Shown here: positions 8,379 to 18,733 of the stretch, piece by piece
Numbering within the stretch: position 1 is the first letter of the stretch
Layout of the letters: each line of letters starts with the position of its first letter
Assembly: GCF_038049925.1 (NCBI RefSeq)
Contig: NZ_CP145809.1
Span: 2,266,599-2,330,598, forward strand
Direction of reading: 5' to 3'
Origin: Georgenia sp. M64
Lineage (GTDB): Bacteria > Actinomycetota > Actinomycetes > Actinomycetales > Actinomycetaceae
Length of the DNA: 64,000 bases
The notes under the pieces: generated by a model
Seen by the model: only the letters and a program-made list of their open reading frames with translations
What the model was told of the DNA's origin: nothing
Database searches by the model: none
Made by a program: the position numbers and the translations under genes

Positions 8379-10487
8379 TCAGTCCTCGGAGCCGGGCGCC
8401 GCGGCGTCCGCCTCTCCCCCGGCCCCCGGCCCGGCGCCGTCCGGCCCGGCGCCGTCCGGCCCGGGCTCGGTACCAGGATCGGCGCCGTCCAGCCCCTGCT
8501 CCACGGTCGCGGGCTCGCCGCCGTCCGCCGCGGGCTCCTCACCCACCTCGTCTCCCCCGGCACCATCGTCCGTCGCCGGCCCGGTCTCCGGCTCCGGGAA
8601 GCGGAACCACGTACCGAGCCGGACGGAGGCGTCGGTGCCCACGAGGACGCGGCGGTAGTCCATCGGCTCACCGGTCGCTCGGTCGATCCGCAGGACCGTC
8701 AGCTCGGCGTCGGAGGTCAGCGGCCCGACGGTCGCGCCGCCACCCGCGCCGCCGCCGGTGGAGGTGCTCACGTAGCGCAGACCGGCCCCGAGCGGCTCGG
8801 GGCCCACGGTCCGGTGCCAGTGGCCCGAGAGCTGCAGCGTCGCGCAGCCCGACTCCAGGGTGGCGGTGCCCGCGCGGGGGTTGTGGACGAGCAGGAGGTC
8901 GACCGGGTCACCGGCGTCCCGCGCGTCGCAGGCCGTCCGGGCGAGCCGCTCCTCCATCTCCGGGATCGTCTCGTCCCGCTCGGGCCGGGTGCCGGCGCCG
9001 ATCGCGGTGAGGGTGGGGTCGGTGTCGCCGAGGATGCGGACACCGGCGACGTCGACGACGTCGCCGCCCAGCACCGTCCACCCGGCCGCGCGCTCCTGCT
9101 CGGCCGTGGTCACCGAGTCGTGGTTGCCGGTCGCGACGACGACCGGGACGCCACTGGGCACCGCCCCGGCGAACGCGTCCACGCAGTACGACTCCACGGA
9201 GCTGCCCGAGACCACCGTGTCGCCCGCGTCGAGCACCGCGTCGGCCGCGAACGCGTCGACGGCGGCCGTGATGACGTCGGCCATACCGACGTTGCAGTGC
9301 AGGTCCGAGACGAGGACGAACGTGACGGGCTCCGGCTCCGGCTCGGGGGACGCCGTGGCACCACCGGGCACGCCCGCGGCGTCCGGCTCGGCGAGGGGGC
9401 CGTCGCTCTCGTCGAGCGGTGCGTCGGGCTCGGCGTCAGGGTCTACCAGAGGTGCGTCCAGCGCGGCGGCGTCGGGCGCCTGCGTCTCCGGGTCGACGGC
9501 CTCTGCGCCGGGCGCCGATGCCTCCCCCTCGACGGCCTCCCCCACGGGCGCCGACGCCTCCGGGTCGGCGGCGTCCGCGTCGGGGTCAGCCGCCCGGCCG
9601 GCCGCGCCGTCGACCGGTACCGGTCCGGCCTCGGGCGTGCCGGTGACGCCGTCCGCCAGGAGCGACGGCGGCGCGACCGGCGCCGACTGGTCGTCCTCGG
9701 CGACCGCCGTGCGCAGGTTCTGCGACGCGAGGGCGTAGAACTCCTCGTTCTCCTCGTAGGCGTCGCGCAGCACGTGGCCGTACGTGGCGATGAGATCGGC
9801 GAGCCGGCCCGTGATCTGCACCCCCTGCATCGGCGTGCCGTCCAGCACCGGCGGGCTGAGCCCCACGACGGGGCGCTGCTGCACCGCGGGCACGAGGACG
9901 GCGGCGACCAGCGCCAGCGACGCGACCGCGCCGAGCGGCGTGACCCCCGGCCGGGCGAGCGCCGCCCGCACGTGGTCGCGCAGGAGGCCCTGGGAGGCCA
10001 GGCGCCCCGCGGCGATGAGCACGAGGGCGACCGACCAGACGACGGTGGTGCGGCCCAGGGCGTCGGCGACCAGCCCGCGGGTCGCGGCGGCGACGGCCGC
10101 CTCGGGGTGGCTGAAGAGCTGGGCGTAGGCCTGGAGGTCGGCCAGCAGGCCGGTCATCGGGCTGCCCGTGGTCCCGAGCTGGAGCGGGATCTCGCGGACG
10201 ACCACCTCGATGCCCAGCGGCCACGGGAGGGGCGAGTCCGCCACCACGGCCCCGAGCGGGCCCAGCTCGACGGTCGCCTGCCGGTCGAGCGTGACCTGGT
10301 AGTCGGCCTCGTGCGGACCGAGAGAGGCGCGGGTGGACGCCGTCGAGACCCCGACCGCGAGCGCGAGGAGGCCGGTGACGAGCAGGGTTGCGGCGGTGCG
10401 CAGCACCCGCCGGGTCGTGGGGGTCTGCCGGTGCCACCACGCCCAGCGACGCTGCGTCGGGACCGGGTCGCTCATCAGGTCCATCAT
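8379..10487 (-). CDS. Membrane-anchored metallophosphoesterase
   Basis: About 702 residues. A transmembrane segment lies near residues 31-52, and two more hydrophobic stretches follow around residues 150-210. Then comes a long acidic Ala/Pro/Asp/Glu-rich linker. The calcineurin-type domain shows SDLHCN, DAGDTVVSG, ATGNHDS, LLVHNPRAG and LSGHWHRT, the full set of metal ligands. A second acidic low-complexity tail ends the protein. The catalytic domain is probably extracytoplasmic. Several starts are possible (10502, 10487, 10484, 10475); AGGGA near 10490 does not decide among them. Substrate unknown. Confidence 0.82.
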   Translation of the reverse strand: MMDLMSDPVPTQRRWAWWHRQTPTTRRVLRTAATLLVTGLLALAVGVSTASTRASLGPHEADYQVTLDRQATVELGPLGAVVADSPLPWPLGIEVVVREIPLQLGTTGSPMTGLLADLQAYAQLFSHPEAAVAAATRGLVADALGRTTVVWSVALVLIAAGRLASQGLLRDHVRAALARPGVTPLGAVASLALVAAVLVPAVQQRPVVGLSPPVLDGTPMQGVQITGRLADLIATYGHVLRDAYEENEEFYALASQNLRTAVAEDDQSAPVAPPSLLADGVTGTPEAGPVPVDGAAGRAADPDADAADPEASAPVGEAVEGEASAPGAEAVDPETQAPDAAALDAPLVDPDAEPDAPLDESDGPLAEPDAAGVPGGATASPEPEPEPVTFVLVSDLHCNVGMADVITAAVDAFAADAVLDAGDTVVSGSSVESYCVDAFAGAVPSGVPVVVATGNHDSVTTAEQERAAGWTVLGGDVVDVAGVRILGDTDPTLTAIGAGTRPERDETIPEMEERLARTACDARDAGDPVDLLLVHNPRAGTATLESGCATLQLSGHWHRTVGPEPLGAGLRYVSTSTGGGAGGGATVGPLTSDAELTVLRIDRATGEPMDYRRVLVGTDASVRLGTWFRFPEPETGPATDDGAGGDEVGEEPAADGGEPATVEQGLDGADPGTEPGPDGAGPDGAGPGAGGEADAAAPGSED

Positions 10488-10600
10488 TCCCTGTTCCCGC
10501 ACGGATCGCCCGGCGCGGGACCCGGCGTGCGTGAGACCGTGGCACCGACCATCCTGGGGACGGCGGCCACGGCCGGCTCGCCCCGGCAGAGGGAGGCCCC

Positions 10601-12076
<1,476 letters not shown>

Positions 12077-12087
12077 CCCGCCCGACG

Positions 12088-12570
12088 TCAGACGGCGACA
12101 CCGCCGAGCCAGGCCGTCACGCTGACGATGAAGCCGTTGAGGCCGATCGCGAGCCCCGCCAGCGCGGGCCACATGGGATGGCGCCGCTGTGCGAGGGAGA
12201 CCACGCCGAGCACCGCCGCGACGAGGGAGAGGATGAGGGAGACGAACCGGTTCACCGCCGTGTAGGTCTCGTCCGCCCCGCCCGGCGCCCCCGCGGAGTA
12301 GGCGTAGACGGCCTGCCACACGGTCAGGGCCACGGCCACCGCGAAGGCCGTCCAGGCGACGGCGTCGGAGCGCCGCTCGGCCGCCTCGCCGAGCGCGGCC
12401 GTCTCGGGCCCGGCGGCCGCGCGCCCGGACACGTCCCGGTCACGTGCGCCGCGGTCCGCCGCGCGCCCGGACACGTCCCGGTCACGTGCGCCGCGGTCCG
12501 CCGCGCGCCCGGCGCCCGCGGCGCCGGACCGGTCCGGGTGGGCCGGCGTGCCCGACGGTTCGTCTCTCAC
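12088..12570 (-). CDS. Small membrane protein with repeated charged N-terminus
   Basis: 160 residues, function not recognised. The N-terminal half is charged and carries a 14-residue repeat (core RGARDRDVSG) encoded by a 42-bp DNA repeat. The C-terminal half has about three hydrophobic helices (AWTAFAVAVALTVWQAVY, SLILSLVAAVLGVVSLA, LAGLAIGLNGFIVSVTAWL). The GTG at 12570 follows GAGGAGACC. It lies between the GCS2 ligase (convergent) and larA (divergent). Confidence 0.72.
   Translation of the reverse strand: MRDEPSGTPAHPDRSGAAGAGRAADRGARDRDVSGRAADRGARDRDVSGRAAAGPETAALGEAAERRSDAVAWTAFAVAVALTVWQAVYAYSAGAPGGADETYTAVNRFVSLILSLVAAVLGVVSLAQRRHPMWPALAGLAIGLNGFIVSVTAWLGGVAV
12421..12512. repeat. 42-bp tandem repeat (2.2 copies) inside the small membrane protein gene
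   Basis: Perfect copies at 12421-12462 and 12463-12504 are followed by the first bases of a third. The unit is divisible by three, so the reading frame is kept and a 14-residue peptide is repeated. Confidence 0.9.
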
Positions 12571-12672
12571 GATGGTCTCCTCACGTCCCGGTCCGACCGG
12601 TCGTCCGGGTCGGCCCGGGACGCCCGGGACGACCGCTGGTGCCAGCCTGCCACGCCGGGGCGACGCCCACCC

Positions 12673-12702
12673 CCGACACGGCCGTGACGCCGCCACTAGG
12701 AT
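12673..12702 (+). promoter_or_regulatory. Probable promoter of larA (leaderless)
   Basis: TAGGAT (12697-12702) lies 6 bases before the larA ATG, with CCGACA (12673-12678) 18 bases upstream as a weak -35. No clear ribosome-binding site separates them. Transcription would begin at or beside the A of the start codon. Confidence 0.5.
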
Positions 12703-12708
12703 CGGTCC

Positions 12709-14013
12709 ATGAGCGACACCGTTCCGGTACCGGAGGGCCTGGCAGAGCAGGCGGCGACGATCGGGGGGCCGGAGGGGGTCCTCGACGAGCGGGCCGTCCA
12801 CGACCACATCGTGTCCTCGCTCGCCAGGCTGGACCTCGACGGCCGCAGCGTCGCCCTGGTCGTGCCGGACGGCACCCGCTCGGTGCCCATGCCGCGGCTC
12901 CTGCGCCCCGTGCACGAGGCCCTGGCCGGGCGCGCCACGAAGGTCACGGTCGTCGTCGCGCTGGGCACGCACGCCGCGATGAGCGAGGAGGCCATGGGCC
13001 GGGCCTTCGGGTACGAGCCGGGCCGGGCCGAGGAGACCTACCCGGGCTGGACCTTCGTCAACCACGAGTGGTGGCACGAGGAGACCTTCGCCGACCTCGG
13101 CGTCATCCCGGCCTCGGAGGTCAGCCGGTACTCCGGCGGCCGGCTCAACGACCGCGACATGCACGTCGTCGTCAACCGCGCGGTGGTCGAGCACGACGTC
13201 TCCCTCGTCGTCGGCCCGGTCCTCCCCCACGAGGTCGTCGGGATCTCCGGCGGCAACAAGTACTTCTTCCCCGGCCTGTCGGGGCACGACGTCATCGACC
13301 TGTCCCACTGGGTCGGCGCCCTCATCTCCTCCTACGAGATCATCGGGACGACCGGCATCACACCGGTGCGCGCCCTGATCAACGCCGCGACCGAGCGCAT
13401 CCCGTCCGAGAAGCTCTGCGTCGCCGTCGTCACCGAGGCCGGCACGGGCGAGCTGCACTCGGTGAGCGTCGGCACGACGGAGTCCGCGTGGGCGGCCGCC
13501 GCCGAGATCGCCGCCGCCTCCCACATCACCTACCTCGACCGGCCGGTCAGGCGGGTGCTGTCGATCCTGCCCGAGATGTACGAGGACATCTGGACCGGCG
13601 CCAAGGGCTTCTACAAGCTCGAGCCCGTCGTGGCCGACGGCGGCGAGGTCATCCTCTACGCCCCGCACATCACGGAGATCTCGGTGATGCACCCGGGCCT
13701 GAAGGAGATCGGCTACCACAACCGCGACTACTTCGTGAAGCAGTGGGACCGGTTCCGGGACCACCCCTGGGGCGAGCTCGCACACTCCACGCACCTGCGC
13801 GGCATGGGCACCTACGACGCCGAGACCGGGACCGAGACCAACCGGGTCAAGGTCACCCTCGCCACGTCCGTGCCCCGGGAGCAGGTGGAGGCGGTGAACC
13901 TGTCGTGGATGGACCCCGCCGACGTCGACGTCGCCGCCCTCGAGGCGGACCCGGACACCTTCGTCGTGCACAACGCCGGTGAGGTGCTGTTCCGGCTGCG
14001 GGAGCCCAGCTGA
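12709..14013 (+). CDS. larA: Nickel-dependent lactate racemase family protein LarA
   Basis: 434 residues. It uses the nickel-pincer nucleotide to racemise or epimerise a 2-hydroxy acid, D/L-lactate in the type enzyme. The key residues are present: DGTR (residues 54-57), H88 in LGTHAAMS, H174 in LPHEVVG, K184 in SGGNKYFFPG (the residue that tethers the cofactor) and H200 in DLSHW (a nickel ligand). The last three have the same numbers as in the Lactiplantibacillus enzyme. Another hydroxy-acid substrate cannot be excluded. Its stop overlaps the proposed larC start, so the two are coupled. Confidence 0.93.
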   Translation: MSDTVPVPEGLAEQAATIGGPEGVLDERAVHDHIVSSLARLDLDGRSVALVVPDGTRSVPMPRLLRPVHEALAGRATKVTVVVALGTHAAMSEEAMGRAFGYEPGRAEETYPGWTFVNHEWWHEETFADLGVIPASEVSRYSGGRLNDRDMHVVVNRAVVEHDVSLVVGPVLPHEVVGISGGNKYFFPGLSGHDVIDLSHWVGALISSYEIIGTTGITPVRALINAATERIPSEKLCVAVVTEAGTGELHSVSVGTTESAWAAAAEIAAASHITYLDRPVRRVLSILPEMYEDIWTGAKGFYKLEPVVADGGEVILYAPHITEISVMHPGLKEIGYHNRDYFVKQWDRFRDHPWGELAHSTHLRGMGTYDAETGTETNRVKVTLATSVPREQVEAVNLSWMDPADVDVAALEADPDTFVVHNAGEVLFRLREPS

Positions 14014-15563
14014 GCCCCGCGCCGGGCCGTCACGTCTGGCTCGACGTCACGGCGGGCGTCGCCGGTGACATGCTGCTCGGGGCCCTCGTCGACGCCGGGG
14101 CGGACCTGGCCGCGGTCCAGCGGGCCGTCGACGCCGTCGTCCCCGGGTCTGTGCGGCTCGAGCGGTCCGAGGTGGTGCGCGCCGGCCTGCGCGCCGCGAA
14201 GGTCGACGTGGTCGTCCTCGTGGACGACCCGCCGCACCGGCGGTGGACCGAGGTGCGGGCGATGCTCACCGGTGCCACGCTCGACCCGCTCACGCGTGCC
14301 CGGGCGCTGGACGCGTTCGCCCTGCTGGCCCGGGCGGAGGGGCGCGTGCACGGCACGAGCCCGGAGGACGTGCACTTCCACGAGGTCGGGGCGCTGGACT
14401 CGGTGGCCGACGTCGTGGGCGTCTGCGAGGCGCTGCGGCTGCTGGACGTCGGCACCGTCAGCGCGACGGCGATCGCCGTCGGGGCTGGGCGGGCGCGGGT
14501 GGCTCACGGGGACGTCCCCGTGCCCGTCCCCGCGGTGGCCGAGCTCGTGCTCGGCTGGCCGGTCACGGCGGGCGTCCCCGAGATTCCCGACGACGGCCAC
14601 GAGCACCACCCCCACGACGGCGGGTCCGGCCACGCCCACGGCCACGACGCCGACCACCACGGCCACCACGCCCACGACCACGACCACGCCCACGGCGACT
14701 CCGGCGGCGAACCCGGCGACCCCCTCCCTGCGGCGCCCGCCCGGGCTCGGCAGGTCGGCGAGCTCGCCACCCCGACCGGGGTCGCCCTCGTCCGCGCTCT
14801 CGCGACGAGCGCCGGCGTTCTGCCCGCGATGACACCCGAGGCGGTCGGGGTCGGGGCGGGCACCAAGGACGTGCCCGGGAGGCCGAACGTGGTCCGCGTC
14901 GTGCTCGGGCAGCTCGCCTCCCCCCGGCCGGTACCCGACCCCGGGTCGCACGACGACGCACCCGGCCCGGCCGGATCGCACGACGTCGCACCCGGCCCGG
15001 CCGGATCGCACGACGTCGCACCCGGCCCGGCCGGATCGCACGACGCGGCCCCCCAGGTCGTCCAGCTCGAGGCGAACGTCGACGACCTCGACCCGCGCCT
15101 GTGGCCGGGCGTGCTCAGCGCCCTGCTCGGGGCCGGCGCCGTCGACGCCTGGCTCAGCCCCATCCTCATGAAGAAGGGTCGGCCCGCCCACACCGTCCAC
15201 GCCCTGTGCCCTGCCGGCGCAGCCGACGACGTCGCGACGACCCTGTTCACCACGACGAGCACCATCGGCGTGCGCCAGCACGCCCCGCTGCACCGCCGCG
15301 TGCTGGGTCGGACGTGGCAGGCGGTCGACGTCGGCGGCGCCCAGGTGCGGGTCAAGGTCGCCCACGACACGGTCGTGGTGCGACAGGTCACCCCCGAGTT
15401 CGACGACGTCGTGGCCGCGGCGGCCCAGCTCGCCCTGCCCGAGCGCATCGTCCTGGACCGCGCAAGGCTCGCCGCGGACGAGGCCGGGCTCCGGGTGGGC
15501 GGCGCCCTTCATGAGGGCATCACGGACACACTCCCGGACGCACCACCGCAGGAGGAACGATGA
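14010..15563 (+). CDS. larC: Nickel insertion protein LarC, probable CTG start
   Basis: CTP-dependent nickel cyclometallase that inserts Ni into the pincer nucleotide. 517 residues in one frame; no LarC1/LarC2 frameshift as in Lactiplantibacillus. The conserved N-terminus (VWLDVTAGVAGDMLLGALVD) starts before the first ATG (14070), and no ATG, GTG or TTG is in frame back to the stop at 13980. CTG at 14010 overlaps the larA stop (CTGA) and has GGGAG about 6 bases upstream. A histidine-rich stretch (residues 197-228, 15 His) and a 10-residue repeat (core GSHDVAPGPA) interrupt the middle. The stop overlaps the next ATG. Confidence 0.88.
   Translation: MSPAPGRHVWLDVTAGVAGDMLLGALVDAGADLAAVQRAVDAVVPGSVRLERSEVVRAGLRAAKVDVVVLVDDPPHRRWTEVRAMLTGATLDPLTRARALDAFALLARAEGRVHGTSPEDVHFHEVGALDSVADVVGVCEALRLLDVGTVSATAIAVGAGRARVAHGDVPVPVPAVAELVLGWPVTAGVPEIPDDGHEHHPHDGGSGHAHGHDADHHGHHAHDHDHAHGDSGGEPGDPLPAAPARARQVGELATPTGVALVRALATSAGVLPAMTPEAVGVGAGTKDVPGRPNVVRVVLGQLASPRPVPDPGSHDDAPGPAGSHDVAPGPAGSHDVAPGPAGSHDAAPQVVQLEANVDDLDPRLWPGVLSALLGAGAVDAWLSPILMKKGRPAHTVHALCPAGAADDVATTLFTTTSTIGVRQHAPLHRRVLGRTWQAVDVGGAQVRVKVAHDTVVVRQVTPEFDDVVAAAAQLALPERIVLDRARLAADEAGLRVGGALHEGITDTLPDAPPQEER
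14941..15044. repeat. 30-bp tandem repeat inside larC
   Basis: About 3.5 copies, at 14941, 14971, 15001 and (partial) 15031; the first is slightly diverged. The unit encodes the ten-residue repeat GSHDVAPGPA and keeps the frame. Confidence 0.92.
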
Positions 15564-16627
15564 GCACGCAGGAGAGCGACGCGGAGCGACCCGAGCACGC
15601 CGAGGGTGGCCGGTACACCACGCCCGGGCAGGAGTACACGCGGGACACCCGCTACATCACCACCCGCATCACGGCCGACGGTCGGGACGGCTACCCGGTG
15701 GAGCCCGGCCGCTACCGGCTGATGGCCGCCAGGGCCTGCCCGTGGGCGAGCCGGGCGATCGTCGTGCGCCGCCTGCTCGGCCTGGAGGACGCGATCTCGC
15801 TCGGCCTGCCCGGCCCCACCCACGACGCCCGCTCGTGGACGTTCGACCTCGACCCGGGCGGCCGTGACCCGGTGCTCGGCATCGAGCGGCTCCAGGAGGC
15901 GTACTTCCGCCGGGTCCCCGGGTACACCCGCGGGATCACGGTCCCGGCGATCGTCGACGTGCCCACCGGCGCGGTCGTCACCAACGACTTCGACCAGATG
16001 ACGCTGGACCTCTCGACGCAGTGGCGCGACCACCACCGCGAAGGTGCACCGGACCTGTACCCGGAGTCGCTGCGGGAGGAGATCGACGCGGTCAACCGCC
16101 GTGTGTTCGCCCAGGTGAACAACGGCGTCTACCGGTGCGGGTTCGCCGGCTCGCAGGAGGCCTACGACCGCGCCTACGACCGCCTGTTCAGTGCGCTCGA
16201 CTGGTTGGAGGAGCACCTGGTCGGCCGGCGGTACCTCGTCGGGGAGACCATCACCGAGGCCGACGTGCGCCTGTTCACCACCCTCGTCCGCTTCGACCCC
16301 GTCTACCACGGCCACTTCAAGTGCAACCGCAGCAGGCTCACCGAGATGCCGGTGCTGTGGGCCTACGCCCGCGACCTGTTCCAGACCCCGGGCTTCGGCG
16401 ACACGGTGGACTTCGGACAGATCAAGCAGCACTACTACCTCGTCCACACCGACATCAACCCCACCGGGATCGTCCCCCGAGGACCCGACCTCGCCGGCTG
16501 GCTCACGCCGCACGGTCGTGAGGCCCTCGGTGGGCGCCCGTTCGGCGACGGCACGCCACCCGGACCGGTTCGGCCGGGCGAGGAGGTCGACCCGGCCGGG
16601 ACGGCCCGGGATGCTACTGGTAGCTGA
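15560..16627 (+). CDS. Glutathionyl-hydroquinone reductase-type protein (GST superfamily, Xi class)
   Basis: 355 residues. The Xi-class motif ACPWASR (about residues 58-64) holds the catalytic cysteine. The C-terminal all-helical domain has NNGVYRCGFAGSQEAY, LVGETITEADVRLF and DFGQIKQHYY, all standard for S-glutathionyl-hydroquinone reductases. These enzymes strip a thiol from quinol conjugates; in an actinobacterium the thiol may be mycothiol. The ATG overlaps the larC stop (ATGA, 15560-15563), so it is third in larA-larC-xxx. The link to Lar function is unknown. It overlaps the convergent lipoprotein gene by 14 bases. Confidence 0.9.
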   Translation: MSTQESDAERPEHAEGGRYTTPGQEYTRDTRYITTRITADGRDGYPVEPGRYRLMAARACPWASRAIVVRRLLGLEDAISLGLPGPTHDARSWTFDLDPGGRDPVLGIERLQEAYFRRVPGYTRGITVPAIVDVPTGAVVTNDFDQMTLDLSTQWRDHHREGAPDLYPESLREEIDAVNRRVFAQVNNGVYRCGFAGSQEAYDRAYDRLFSALDWLEEHLVGRRYLVGETITEADVRLFTTLVRFDPVYHGHFKCNRSRLTEMPVLWAYARDLFQTPGFGDTVDFGQIKQHYYLVHTDINPTGIVPRGPDLAGWLTPHGREALGGRPFGDGTPPGPVRPGEEVDPAGTARDATGS

Positions 16628-18452
16628 TGAAGTTCGGCACCGGCTGCACCTGCATCGTCTGCTCGGGCGTGAGCATGGGGACGTCCTCGTCGTAGAAGTT
16701 CTTCCAGCCCCACCACCGGACGGACGGTGCGTTGGCGCGCAGCGTCGCCCAGGTGCCCTGCTTGGCTCCCTGACCACCCTGGCCGTCGGCGTGGATGAGG
16801 ACGGCGAGCTCGCTGCGTGACTGGTCGACGGTGTCGACGCCGGGGATCATCCGCACCTGGAACTGGTGGAGGACGAGGAGCTTCTGCGGCAGGGCACGCT
16901 CGCGGGTGAGGTCGGCCAGGTAGGTGACGACCTGGTTGACCTCGGCGACGTCGACGTGGCCGATCTGACGCATGTGCACCTCGTCGGGCCCGAGACGCCA
17001 CTCCGGGTCGAGGGCGAGGCCCACGTTCGGCATCGCGAGGAGCTCCTCGTAGCGCCTGGCCTGGGTGACGAAGTCCGTGCGGCCCGGCTGGAGGTCCAGG
17101 ACGACGTAAAGGCCCTGCTCGTGCGCGAGGTCGACGAGCGGGCGCAGCTCCTCCACCGGCCGCTCACCGGAGTAGTTGCCGTCGTCGCCGGGCCCGGCCG
17201 AGGCGACCGTGGAGATGATCTCCAGGGCGGGGACGACGTAGGTATCGGTGAGGTCCGCGTACGACGCCGCGTGCGCGCGGGCGCGCTCCACGGTCGCCTC
17301 GGGTCCCTGCTCGCCGAGCACCCCGAGCGCGGAGGTGATGGGGCTGCCGTAAAGCGCGACGTAGGTCTTGCCGGGCATGACCAGCTGGCCGCCGCCGGGA
17401 AGCTCGGTCCCCGTCGCAGCCGTCCGGGTCCGCCACTCCAGCGTGCCGGGGTCGCCGAACGCTGTGCCCAGGCCGACGACGACGCCCGGCTCGTTCGCGG
17501 CCGTCTCCTGGACCGTGGTGCTCGTGGCCCGCGGGTCGCCGCCGGGCACGGTCTGCACCCGGGCGCCGGCGGTGCGGGCGTTGGCGACGGCGGCCGCCTG
17601 GGCGGGGTCACCGGTCGTCATCACGACCACGTCCGACGCAGCAGGGTCAGGCCGCTCCGTGGCGGGAAGCTCGGCGGCGCTCGACTCCTCGCCGTCGTCC
17701 TCGGTGGAGTCAACGCCCGGCTCGGTGGCTTCGCCACCCGGCTCGGTGGGCTCACTCGCCGGTGTCGCCTCCGCACCGGTTCCTGTCGGCTCGGCGCCGG
17801 CCGCGTCGCCGGTCGCCGGCGCGGTCGTGGCCCCTGCCTCAGGCGCGCTCGGGTCGCCGGCCTCACCCTCCGCAGGTGGGGTGCCGTCAGCGGCTGGGGC
17901 GGGGTCGGCCGCCGCGAGCAGGGCGGGCTGCCCGGGGTCGAGCGCGACGACGGCGGCCACCGCACCGTCGGCGGCGACCGGCTCGGCCGACACCGACGCT
18001 CCGACGAGCTCGGCCAGCGCGGCGTCGTCCTGCGGTGCGTCGACGACCTCCACCTCTCCGGCGGGGTCCGACACCTCGCCGACCACGAGAACCGAGCGGG
18101 CGCCCAGTCGCTCGAGCTCCGCCGTCGCCGCCGGGCCGTCGAGGAGCACCGGGACGCCGAGCGCGAAGGCCGCGGAGGCGCCGCGGAGTGCGTCCGCCTC
18201 GCTCGCGAGGACGACCACCTCGGCGTCGGTGAAGAAGGTGGCCGAGGTCTGGGCGGCGAGGTCCGCCGCGCCGTCGGCGCCGATGACGGCGGTGGCGGGT
18301 GGCGCCGCCACCGTCGCCACGACGGCGGGATCGGCCGACTCGCTCGGACGTCCGGCGGTACCGAGCTCCTTGCCCTCGGTGTCGGTGCACCCGGCCAGCG
18401 CCAGGGCGGCGGCCGCGAGGGCGGCGGGAACGGTGCGTCGAGACGGGCGCAT
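16614..18452 (-). CDS. Secreted lipoprotein, cell-wall-binding-repeat-like N-terminus and barrel-like C-terminus
   Basis: 612 residues. The signal peptide ends in the lipobox LALAGC. Residues about 40-160 resemble a single cell-wall-binding repeat 2 type domain (VVVLASEADALRGASAAFAL ... LERLGARSVLVVGEV). A Pro/Thr/Glu-rich linker leads to a second copy of that pattern. The last 250 residues (YVALYGSPITSALGVLGEQG, YVVLDLQPGRTDFVTQA, LALDPEWRLGP) look like an alpha/beta barrel similar to glycosidase-related proteins; catalytic residues cannot be assigned. The ATG at 18452 follows GAGGAGAGC. Function unknown. Confidence 0.75.
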   Translation of the reverse strand: MRPSRRTVPAALAAAALALAGCTDTEGKELGTAGRPSESADPAVVATVAAPPATAVIGADGAADLAAQTSATFFTDAEVVVLASEADALRGASAAFALGVPVLLDGPAATAELERLGARSVLVVGEVSDPAGEVEVVDAPQDDAALAELVGASVSAEPVAADGAVAAVVALDPGQPALLAAADPAPAADGTPPAEGEAGDPSAPEAGATTAPATGDAAGAEPTGTGAEATPASEPTEPGGEATEPGVDSTEDDGEESSAAELPATERPDPAASDVVVMTTGDPAQAAAVANARTAGARVQTVPGGDPRATSTTVQETAANEPGVVVGLGTAFGDPGTLEWRTRTAATGTELPGGGQLVMPGKTYVALYGSPITSALGVLGEQGPEATVERARAHAASYADLTDTYVVPALEIISTVASAGPGDDGNYSGERPVEELRPLVDLAHEQGLYVVLDLQPGRTDFVTQARRYEELLAMPNVGLALDPEWRLGPDEVHMRQIGHVDVAEVNQVVTYLADLTRERALPQKLLVLHQFQVRMIPGVDTVDQSRSELAVLIHADGQGGQGAKQGTWATLRANAPSVRWWGWKNFYDEDVPMLTPEQTMQVQPVPNFISYQ

Positions 18453-18589
18453 GCTCTCCTCAGGAGTTCTGTGGGCGGTCCTTCCAGGGTACGGCCCGCC
18501 TCCGACGTTGAGACTTGTAGGGCCTCGTCTGGGGGTGTGACTCTGCCTCTGACTGGCCCGCGTGCGGTGCCTTTGACGTGATCTGTCCA

Positions 18590-18733
18590 CTCTCGGGCGA
18601 GGCGTCTTAAGGGTGCGCCGACCAGGCGGACATGACTTCATAGGAGCCTGGCCTAGAGGCCCCGTCAACGTCTTGTCTGCCCGCCTGGCCGGTGCTGCCG
18701 ATCCCTAGTTCTACGCGGAAGGGCACATCCATC
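18590..18733 (+). ncRNA. Candidate IS110 bridge RNA region
   Basis: An 8-bp stem, CCAGGCGG (18622-18629) with CCGCCTGG (18681-18688), encloses a loop. Inside the loop are a small GGCC-TAGA-GGCC hairpin (18651-18662) and CATAGGAGC, which recurs at the right end of the element. IS110 elements are known to encode a bridge RNA in the noncoding end next to the transposase gene, with loops matching donor and target DNA. Position and structure fit; the limits are estimated. Confidence 0.4.

Noticed and set aside
14010-15563. Programmed frameshift in larC as in Lactiplantibacillus
   Set aside because: The LarC1 and LarC2 parts are in one continuous frame here.
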